Notes under the pieces: generated by a model
Databases searched by the model: none
Told to the model about the DNA's origin: nothing
Seen by the model: the letters and a program-made list of their open reading frames with translations, nothing else
Assembly (NCBI GenBank): GCA_040768925.1
Contig: JAXGLZ010000003.1
Location: 372,001 to 436,000 of the forward strand
Source of the DNA: CALNBC01 sp040768925
Lineage (GTDB): Bacteria; Bacillota; Clostridia; Christensenellales; CALWSW01
Direction: 5' to 3'
DNA: 64,000 nt
Shown here: positions 57,981 to 64,000 of the stretch, piece after piece
How positions within the stretch are numbered: the first letter of the stretch is position 1
Layout: the number at the start of each line of letters is the position of its first letter
Program-made: the position numbers and the translations under genes

Positions 57981-58317
57981 GAAACTGGGCGGCTTGGTCA
58001 AATCGTGTTACGCATGATGTTTAAACCGGACGAGCGTATCGTTGCGATAACGTGAAGAATTCCTTATTTGCCTGCCTTTTAGAATTTGACGACCGGGCCG
58101 CAGAAAAAGAATTCCTTTTTCAGGGCCTGCCGATCGGCTGTTTTGGCTACCCTCGCGCTTCCGCGGGTCGGTCCGACGCTGTTGGCCGTGGATTTAAAAA
58201 GCGGGTTACACATGGACGGATTGCGAGCGAAAAGGAACCGATGGCGGCCGCGATTGGCTCCTTTGCTTTTTTGGTGTAAGCTTAAGTGACGCTTCATTTT
58301 GTGCGGGGGGCTGAATC
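57981..58317. other. intergenic region without visible gene
   Basis: The 337 bp contain GTTACGCATGATGTTTA, similar to a stretch before the preceding gene (about 57072-57090), but no gene, terminator or clear promoter. Confidence 0.4.
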
Positions 58318-58857
58318 ATGGAAAAAAGAACGCACCCGATTTACAGGGATTACCCCGAACAGCCGTATATTTCGCCCCGGCGGGACCTGGACGCCTGGGA
58401 AAAAACGCCGGAGCGCTTTCCCTATGGCATCGTGGAAAAGCGGCAGATGCAGCGGCTTCCCGAGGGGATCCTTCCGGGGCATGTGGTCATGCTGTGGCGC
58501 ATCCATTTCGGCAATTTCACCAACGAGAGCGTGCATCCCCAGTATTTTGAATACCGCTACGGCGTGGACGGCGCGGAATGCATCGAAACGCTGATCCGCC
58601 TGGGCTACGCGGAAAAATGCGGCGCGAAGGACTCCCTGAGCCTGCTGAACGTGCGGGCGCTGAAGGCGATCCTTTGGGAAAACGGCCTGGACGCAACGGG
58701 CAAAAAGGCGGAGCTGCTGAACCGAATCGCCGGGCGCATTCCGGTGGAAAAGCTGGAGGCAGCCTTCCCCCTGCGGAAATACCGGATCACGCCGGAGGGG
58801 CAAAGCGTGTTGGAAAAGCACGGCGCGATCATCAAAAGACACGGCCCAAAAATGTAG
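58318..58857 (+). CDS. SAP-domain protein of unknown function
   Basis: A 179-residue protein. The central part (LLNVRALKAILWENGLDATG, KKAELLNRIAGRI) at about 105-140 is a SAP helix-loop-helix, which binds DNA or RNA in many proteins. The N-terminal part (EKRTHPIYRDYPEQPYISPR, then MLWRIHFGNFTNESVHPQYF) is of the kind found with SAP in Firmicutes hypothetical proteins. No catalytic motif is seen. GCGGGGGGC before the ATG is a weak ribosome site. A strong terminator follows. Confidence 0.7.
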   Translation: MEKRTHPIYRDYPEQPYISPRRDLDAWEKTPERFPYGIVEKRQMQRLPEGILPGHVVMLWRIHFGNFTNESVHPQYFEYRYGVDGAECIETLIRLGYAEKCGAKDSLSLLNVRALKAILWENGLDATGKKAELLNRIAGRIPVEKLEAAFPLRKYRITPEGQSVLEKHGAIIKRHGPKM

Positions 58858-58874
58858 CGCTGCGCCATCGGCCC

Positions 58875-58918
58875 GCAGAAAAACTCCGCAAGGCTTGCGC
58901 CCTGCGGAGTTTTTCTGC
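58875..58918. terminator. bidirectional terminator between convergent genes
   Basis: GCAGAAAAACTCCGCA and TGCGGAGTTTTTCTGC form a perfect 16-bp stem with A and T tracts inside it, serving the SAP gene and possibly the convergent flavin reductase 3. Confidence 0.9.
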
Positions 58919-58989
58919 ATCTTATGCTTCGTTCTTCGCCGGTGAATGCACACCGGCTTTTATCTCAATCAATCGGGCGCATGGAAGGA

Positions 58990-60960
58990 TCAGCCGCCGT
59001 TGGAAACAACCGCTCCGGCGATGCGGCCAAAGGTGATCGCATCCGTAATGGCGTTGCCGCCCAGCCTGTTCCCGCCGTGGATGCCTCCGGTAACCTCTCC
59101 GGCGGCGTAAAGCCCGGGGATGATGCTGCCATTGGTATGGTACACGCGGGTCTGGTCGTCGATTTCTATGCCGCCCATCGTATGGTGTACGGCGGGGGCG
59201 CGCAGGCAGGCATAGTAAGGCGGATCGTCTATGCGGGAATTCGGATCAAACACCTTGCGGCCAAATTCTTCGTCCACGCCTTTGTCGAACGCTTCGTTGA
59301 ACTTGTTGATCGTGTCCACCAGCACATCCGGGTCCAGATTGATCATGACGGCCAGTTCCTCCAGCGTATCCGCCATATAAGCCTTGCCGGATTCAAGCAG
59401 GAAATCCCTGCTCAGGCCGTAGGCATTGACCATGTTTTCGTCCAGTTCGCTGTTTTTCTGGCTGCTGATCAGCCAGCAGACCGAATCCGTCTGGCCCAGG
59501 ATCGCGGCCGCCATCACGTCGCGGCGCGAGTCCTCCGCCACGAAGCGCACGCCTTCCTTATTGATATACGGGCTGGTTCCGTTGCCGATGCGGGTGTTGG
59601 TTTCACCGGTCACAGGATCGGCGACGGGCAGCAGCTGGATTTTATCCATGCCCACGAGGTTTGCGCCTATCGCCTCCGCCATCATGATGCCGTCGCCCAC
59701 AATGGCCGGGCTGTTGGACGTGGGAACGCTCGCGCCCAGCGTGGGCCACTGGCTGTTGTATTGTTCGCGCATTTCCACATTTGCGCCAAAGCCGCCGGTT
59801 GTTATGATCACACCTTTGGCGCCGAAGAATTCGTAGGGCGTTCCGTCTGCTCCTTCGCACTTCACGCCGGTCACGCGGCCGTTTTCGAGAATCAGCTCGC
59901 TGGCCCGCACCTCATAGAAGAATTCCACGGGCAGGTTGCCCTTCTCGATCGTGCTTGTAAAGGTTTCCACATAGGCCAGGCCGCTTTTGTACTCCGTTGC
60001 CTGATGGGCGCGCTGCCAAAGCACTCCCTGCGCCGTCTTCGTGGTATCCGGCCATTTCAAGCCGTGAGCGCTCAGCCAGTTCACGGTGTTGAGCGCTTCG
60101 CTGCACATTTTTTCGATCAGAACCGGATTCCCGAAATAATCGCCGTCCACATAGGTCTGAATCATGTGGAATTCCGGCGAATCGAACAGCGATGTGCTGC
60201 CCGATTGCAGGTAAGCGTCAAACTGCGCCTTCAGCGTATTCTGCCACTTTTCCATCGCCGCGTCGTGGGGTTCCATATCGATGTAGTTCTGAACGGTTCC
60301 CTTGAGGGCGTCCGTCATTTGCAGGTTTGCCTGTCTTTCGGGGTCCGCGGCGTTCAGCAGCCCCAGGGCGAGCTTTGTGTTGCCGCCCAGCGAAGCGGTT
60401 TTTTCGATCACGACCACGGTCGCGCCGTTTTCCGCCGCCGCGGTAGCAGCCGAAAGGCCCGCCCCGCCGCCGCCGATGATCACGACATCCACGGTCTTGG
60501 ATACCAGCGCGCCCGCGGTTTTCACGATTTCGACGTTCATCAGCGCTTCGACATTGCCGCCCGCCTGATTGACACAATCCTTGACGGCTTCGATCAACGC
60601 TTCGCTGGTGATCGTGGCTCCGGCTACGGTGTCGACCTTCAGGGACTGGTACTCGACAATCTGCGCGGGTATGCGCTCGATCGGAATGTCGCCAATTCCT
60701 TCGGTTTCTTCATGCTGAAGAACTTTAACCTCTGTGATCTTGTTCGAATCGAAGGTAACTTCCACCACCATTTCGGCATTTCTGCCTCTTGCGGTCGATG
60801 AATAGGTTCCGGGTGTATAAACGCCCTCGGCAGCCGCATCCGGCGTATTCTGACCGGCTGTGACCGTTGGTTCCGGTTGGGCGAAAGTCTGAGAGCATGC
60901 GACGAAAGTGAGGAAAAACACCGCGCTCAGCAAAAGCACGAACAGCTTTTTACGATTCAT
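58990..60960 (-). CDS. lipid-anchored FMN/FAD fumarate/urocanate-type reductase (module 3)
   Basis: A 656-residue exported flavoprotein. The lipobox TFVAC ends with C22. FMN_bind covers about 45-135 with DTVAGAT (110-116), so T116 is the likely covalent FMN site. The FAD motif VVIIGGGGAGL is at about 160. Unlike the other two reductases of the window it has the complete classical set: FVAEDSRRD (catalytic arginine region), VHHTMGG (H592/H593) and GGIHGGNRLGG (H628, R632). It should reduce a fumarate- or urocanate-like enoate outside the cell. A MerR-type promoter and MerR gene lie directly upstream. ApbE, needed to attach FMN, is not in the window. Confidence 0.9.
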   Translation of the reverse strand: MNRKKLFVLLLSAVFFLTFVACSQTFAQPEPTVTAGQNTPDAAAEGVYTPGTYSSTARGRNAEMVVEVTFDSNKITEVKVLQHEETEGIGDIPIERIPAQIVEYQSLKVDTVAGATITSEALIEAVKDCVNQAGGNVEALMNVEIVKTAGALVSKTVDVVIIGGGGAGLSAATAAAENGATVVVIEKTASLGGNTKLALGLLNAADPERQANLQMTDALKGTVQNYIDMEPHDAAMEKWQNTLKAQFDAYLQSGSTSLFDSPEFHMIQTYVDGDYFGNPVLIEKMCSEALNTVNWLSAHGLKWPDTTKTAQGVLWQRAHQATEYKSGLAYVETFTSTIEKGNLPVEFFYEVRASELILENGRVTGVKCEGADGTPYEFFGAKGVIITTGGFGANVEMREQYNSQWPTLGASVPTSNSPAIVGDGIMMAEAIGANLVGMDKIQLLPVADPVTGETNTRIGNGTSPYINKEGVRFVAEDSRRDVMAAAILGQTDSVCWLISSQKNSELDENMVNAYGLSRDFLLESGKAYMADTLEELAVMINLDPDVLVDTINKFNEAFDKGVDEEFGRKVFDPNSRIDDPPYYACLRAPAVHHTMGGIEIDDQTRVYHTNGSIIPGLYAAGEVTGGIHGGNRLGGNAITDAITFGRIAGAVVSNGG

Positions 60961-61045
60961 TTGTACTCCCTCTTATTCCTCTGTTCTGCAGTTGGATTGA
61001 ACATCTCCTATGAGATTCAAAAGACCGGCACATGTGCTTATATTC

Positions 61046-61076
61046 ACCATAAACCCTCAAGCATATTGAAAGTCAA
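61046..61076 (-). promoter_or_regulatory. MerR-type promoter of flavin reductase 3
   Basis: On the minus strand TTGACT (61076-61071) and TATGGT (61051-61046) are exactly 19 bp apart. The spacer holds the dyad TTCAA-TATGC-TTGAG. This closely matches classical MerR-family operators, and the MerR gene lies 29 bp away. Confidence 0.82.
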
Positions 61077-61104
61077 TATTTTATATCAAAAAAATATCAA
61101 TGCT

Positions 61105-61923
61105 TTATTTTTTTGCCTTAACGGGCAAAAAAACCTCATAATAACGCACGCATTTGTCAGACGACCTATGTATAACGATAATCATTCTCGTATAAGCTTC
61201 CTCCAGCGGAACGCATCCATGGTCCAGCGCATACGCATAAACGCCTTGGAACGCATTGATCCCGATCAGCGGATCGGGGCTGCTTACCTTAAGAACCGTG
61301 CGCACCGCGAGACCCTTGGGCGTCCTGCGGATGTTTTTGCTATCCCGGATGCCCAGGATCTCCGCATCCTCTTCCAGAATACCCAGCCCGGCATAATAGT
61401 CCTGTACGGAATCCCGCATGGATTCCACGGGAATGCGCAACGAAATAAATGAAAGCGGCGCAAGGGCGGACCATTGCGGAAATTGCTTCAACGATTCGGA
61501 GTCTTTCATCAAAACGCCGTTGTGGTGATAATCAATCCGCAGGATGCCCGGATGCTCCTGCATGCGGCATACGCCGGCATCGCGCTCGCATCCGGCGATC
61601 AGCTGATTCAACTCCTTCAGACGGACAAGGCAGCGCATCTGACGCTCAATTTCCTGCTGCATGCGCGCTTCCTGCCCTACCAGCGCGCGGTATGACTGCT
61701 CCAGATCATAATCATTGATCAGGCTGGCTGCTTCGGATAGGCTCAGTCCAAACTGCGCATAGGAACGGCAGCGCAGCATTGTGCCAATGTCCAGCGCATG
61801 GAAAAGGCGATAACCGGATTCCTCATCCTTCTCGGTCTTCAATACGCCTTTTTTTTCATATAACCGGACCGCCTCCGAAGAAACGCCGATGATCTTTGCG
61901 ATTTGGCTGATTTTGTATTTCAC
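61105..61923 (-). CDS. MerR-family activator (module 3)
   Basis: A 272-residue regulator from a GTG at 61923 behind AAGGAAG. The winged helix reads YKISQIAKIIGVSSEAVRLY and ESGYRLFHALDIGTMLRCRS; a coiled coil follows, and the C-terminal effector-binding domain ends KCVRYYEVFLPVKAKK. It lies just upstream of flavin reductase 3 in the same direction, with a 19-bp-spacer promoter between them. The same architecture as MerR 1 and 2, though the sequences are quite different, suggests that each senses a different ligand. Confidence 0.9.
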   Translation of the reverse strand: MKYKISQIAKIIGVSSEAVRLYEKKGVLKTEKDEESGYRLFHALDIGTMLRCRSYAQFGLSLSEAASLINDYDLEQSYRALVGQEARMQQEIERQMRCLVRLKELNQLIAGCERDAGVCRMQEHPGILRIDYHHNGVLMKDSESLKQFPQWSALAPLSFISLRIPVESMRDSVQDYYAGLGILEEDAEILGIRDSKNIRRTPKGLAVRTVLKVSSPDPLIGINAFQGVYAYALDHGCVPLEEAYTRMIIVIHRSSDKCVRYYEVFLPVKAKK

Positions 61924-62335
61924 ATCACACTTCCTTTTACCTGCCGACACACGGATGAATTTCAATCTCACTCACATTCTGTTTGAGCCCATGGAAATCC
62001 ATATTGTATTTACTATAACACACAAACGTGCATAAGAAATCAGAATAGTGTGAATTGAGACAGCAGTTGGCAAAATCCCGTTTGCGGGCTTTTGACTTTA
62101 AGCATAGCGCACGAATCCGAATCCGCCTAAAAGGCCGCCAAAGATATGCCGGAATCGAAAGGGGGAGCGACAGGCCGTCTGCGCCATGCGCGTCAGGTTA
62201 AAAGCAGCTTCTATGCGAGCGAAGAAGCGTGCCGGCAATGCCACAACAGGTGCGCGGGCTCCAGCAATGGCAGCTGGATGGGGATAGCACGGCCGAAAAA
62301 AGAAAAAAACGTAGAAGGAAGGTACGATAGGAAGC
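61924..62335. other. intergenic region without clear gene
   Basis: A CxxC-containing stretch on the plus strand (SEEACRQCHNRCAGS, about 62218-62262) recalls the zinc-finger part of some transposases, but no continuous frame supports this. Otherwise I see nothing. Confidence 0.35.
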
Positions 62336-62370
62336 AAAGCAGGGTTGGGGATTACCCCAACCCCGCTTTA
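62336..62370. terminator. hairpin terminator downstream of the truncated arsC
   Basis: AAAGCAGGGTTGGGG and CCCCAACCCCGCTTT form a 15-bp stem with one mismatch around ATTA. It works in either direction. Confidence 0.75.
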
Positions 62371-62447
62371 TTTCAGTGGGAGTATTCGCTTCCAATTTAC
62401 CCCCGTAGCGGCATAAATAGGCTGAATCCGCTTTGCAACGGAATTAC

Positions 62448-62591
62448 ATGACCAAGGATAAAGAACACGCTGTCAGCACGAAACCGAAAGATCACCATTC
62501 GCAAATTGTTTACGAACAGTTGGAACATTTTGCGTGGCAGCAAACAGGGCTGAAAGAAATCCAAGCCCTGTTTGAGTATAGTTTTGCTTAG
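62448..62591 (+). CDS. short hypothetical frame (47 residues) converging on arsC
   Basis: The frame reads MTKDKEHAVSTKPKDHHSQI, VYEQLEHFAWQQTGLKEIQA and LFEYSFA and stops at the truncation point of arsC. The composition is protein-like, but the ribosome site is weak (AACGGAA) and I do not recognise it. It may be the end of a gene that was joined to arsC by a deletion. Confidence 0.35.
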   Translation: MTKDKEHAVSTKPKDHHSQIVYEQLEHFAWQQTGLKEIQALFEYSFA

Positions 62592-62797
62592 GATACACGC
62601 CTTAAGCATGCCGTTTTTTTGATATCAATGCCGTAGAGCTGCTTCATCAGGCGAACCGCATCCTGGTTGACCTGCGGTTTTGTTTCCGTTCCCGCCGAAT
62701 AACTCTCAAAAACATCACCGGCAAGATGTTTGCCCAGAGCCTCCGCAATCTGGCTGCGGCAGGCGTTGTGCGCGCAGATAAACGCTGCTTTTATCAT
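62588..62797 (-). pseudogene. arsC: arsenate reductase (thioredoxin-type), C-terminally truncated
   Basis: Sixty-nine codons give the start of a low-molecular-weight-phosphatase-type arsenate reductase: FICAHNACRSQIAEAL (catalytic CxxNxCR loop), FESYSAGTETKPQVNQDAVR and LMKQLYGIDIKKT. Intact enzymes are about 130-140 residues and need later Cys and Asp residues (DPA/DPT region), which are missing here. The gene ends abruptly at the point where the foreign-looking frame 62448-62591 begins. It lies 12 bp after arsA in the same direction. Confidence 0.8.
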
Positions 62798-62809
62798 ACC
62801 CTGCCCTCC

Positions 62810-64000
62810 TTAAAGCGCCAGCAGGCGTTCCCCCCTGATCTCCCCGGCGCTCCATGTGATCAGCGCGAATTTGCCGCCCGCGTGCTCATCAATCCGGTTG
62901 AGCCATTCGACCTCGTTTTCCGCTTTTGCAACCAGCATGGGATTCGTCGTGTTCGTACCATAAAGAGACTGATTGACGACCCACCATTTGGCGGCGATGC
63001 CCGCGCGCTTCAGATCACCCTCCAGCCGCAATGCTTCATAAACGGGAGTTGCTTCGGCCAGAGCCACAAGAATAACCTCGGTTTCGTCGGATTTCAGCCG
63101 GGGCAACAGCCTCGCTACCGAACCGGGGATTTCGCCCTTGGTGCGCTGGATTTCGTGGTTGTAGCTTTGCGTGGATTCCAACAAAAGCAGGGTGTGCCCG
63201 GTGGGCGCGGTGTCGATCACCACCACCTGATCGTCGGCTTTTTCCACGATCTCCGCAAAGGCGCGGAACACGGCGATCTCCTGCGTGCAGGGGGAACGCA
63301 AATCCTCTTCCACATAGGCGATGTCCCCGTCGCTCATGCCGGACGCACGGGCTTTAAAAAGAACCTCGCCCTGGTACTTTTTTAGTTCTTCGGCCTCGTC
63401 GATATGGCTCATGGATACGCCGCTCGTTTCGTCCAGCACGAATTTGAGGTGCGCGGCGGGGTCGGTGGTGGTGAGGTGGACTTTCTTCCCGCGCTTCGCA
63501 AGGCCCAAAGCAACGGCGGCGGCCACGGTGGTCTTGCCCACGCCGCCTTTGCCCATGGTGAAAATGACGCGCTTTCCTTGCGCCGCCAGCTCGTCGATCA
63601 CGTCGTTCAGCGTGGGAATATGGGCGGCGTTCAATGTTTGTGCATGGGCGGTCACATGGTCGGTGTGGAGCAGAGCGCGCACGTTCTCCAGTCCAGTGAC
63701 GTTATAGGCCCGCAGGGGAACCAAATAGAGCGGGAATGAACGCAAGCTTTCCGGCATTGCGGCAAGGGCGGATCGCTGTTTTTCATATAAGCTGAATGAC
63801 AAGGCGTCGCTATGTTCCATCAGTACGCCGTTGATAATCAGCACCTGATTGTTGACGCCCAGCGCGGCAAGCTCGCCGGAAGCCCGTTCCGCTTCTTTAA
63901 AGGGGGCGGTTTCCGGGCGGGTGACGAGGATCAGGGTGGTCAGGCTGCCGTCCGCCAGTGTTTCAACCGCCTGCTTGTAGATGGCTTTCTTGCTCTCCAG
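62810..64000 (-). CDS. arsA: arsenical pump-driving ATPase ArsA (partial, 5' end outside the window)
   Basis: The visible 396 codons are the C-terminal two thirds of ArsA, which energises arsenite efflux through ArsB or Acr3. The frame is open to the window edge (LESKKAIYKQAVETLADGSL). The second P-loop GKGGVGKTT, the DTAPTGHT signature and a HxxTTDPAAH-type switch (HLTTTDPAAHL) are present. A stop at 62810 precedes the truncated arsC. The remaining arsenic genes (arsR, arsD, acr3) presumably lie beyond 64000. The efflux part may still work although arsC is broken. Confidence 0.93.
   Translation of the reverse strand: MESKKAIYKQAVETLADGSLTTLILVTRPETAPFKEAERASGELAALGVNNQVLIINGVLMEHSDALSFSLYEKQRSALAAMPESLRSFPLYLVPLRAYNVTGLENVRALLHTDHVTAHAQTLNAAHIPTLNDVIDELAAQGKRVIFTMGKGGVGKTTVAAAVALGLAKRGKKVHLTTTDPAAHLKFVLDETSGVSMSHIDEAEELKKYQGEVLFKARASGMSDGDIAYVEEDLRSPCTQEIAVFRAFAEIVEKADDQVVVIDTAPTGHTLLLLESTQSYNHEIQRTKGEIPGSVARLLPRLKSDETEVILVALAEATPVYEALRLEGDLKRAGIAAKWWVVNQSLYGTNTTNPMLVAKAENEVEWLNRIDEHAGGKFALITWSAGEIRGERLLAL

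Noticed and set aside
62146..62451. Transposase zinc-finger-like gene on the plus strand
   Set aside because: Only one short CxxC-rich stretch is suggestive. No DDE motif or ribosome site supports a gene, and the frame runs through a terminator.

Overview
The window looks like a chromosomal segment of an anaerobic, GC-rich member of the Bacillota (class Clostridia; an Oscillospirales or Christensenellales-like lineage is a guess). The evidence is the conserved Firmicutes run secG-rnr-smpB-ssrA, lipoprotein signals of Gram-positive type, AGGAGG-type ribosome binding sites, many ferredoxin-type Fe-S proteins and rho-independent terminators after most genes. No tRNA, rRNA or CRISPR array was seen.

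Layout. 1-11.6 kb is ordinary core genome: a decayed redox gene, an Fe-S aldo/keto reductase, a sugar isomerase-like gene, dUTPase, uridine kinase, a sugar-nucleotide epimerase, a YbhN-type membrane protein, a class II aldolase homologue, then secG, rnr, smpB and tmRNA. 11.6-20.9 kb, directly 3' of ssrA, is AT-richer and reads as a genomic island. It carries an Xre regulator, a methylase/recombinase chimera, a DUF5320-DUF134-NifU-NifX-MinD-MinD-(MBL/Mrp scar)-NifX operon under a near-perfect sigma-A promoter with repeated operators, Crp and recombinase remnants, a second Xre regulator and a DUF3800 pair. 21.3-24.0 kb is a MerR regulator with a lipid-anchored FMN/FAD reductase.

24.5-44.6 kb is bounded by two same-length, apparently identical IS30-type elements in opposite orientation, each with its own 13-bp target duplication. 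Between them lie two zinc-ribbon membrane proteins (one with MORN repeats), a frameshifted AraC regulator, a GGDEF-EAL protein, a two-component system divergent from a MacAB-type exporter, and a dense array of hairpins. The second IS sits exactly at the start codon of another MerR regulator, cutting it from its promoter and from the divergent flavin reductase. 47-64 kb holds a ferritin-like protein, a three-subunit xanthine dehydrogenase-type hydroxylase, pyruvate kinase, a secreted SH3/C39-type protein, an acetamidase/formamidase, a lipoprotein, a SAP-domain protein, a third MerR/flavin reductase pair and the end of an arsenic locus (arsA, truncated arsC).

How the genes may work together. 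The most striking theme is three separate MerR + exported flavin reductase modules. Two have a MerR-type promoter with a 19-bp spacer in front of the reductase and one has a 17-bp spacer filled by a dyad. The three reductases keep the covalent-FMN motif and the FAD fold but differ at the residues that bind substrate in fumarate/urocanate reductases. This suggests substrate-inducible use of different external electron acceptors (inference). The second theme is decay: frameshifts, three fusion scars in the island and a truncated arsC.
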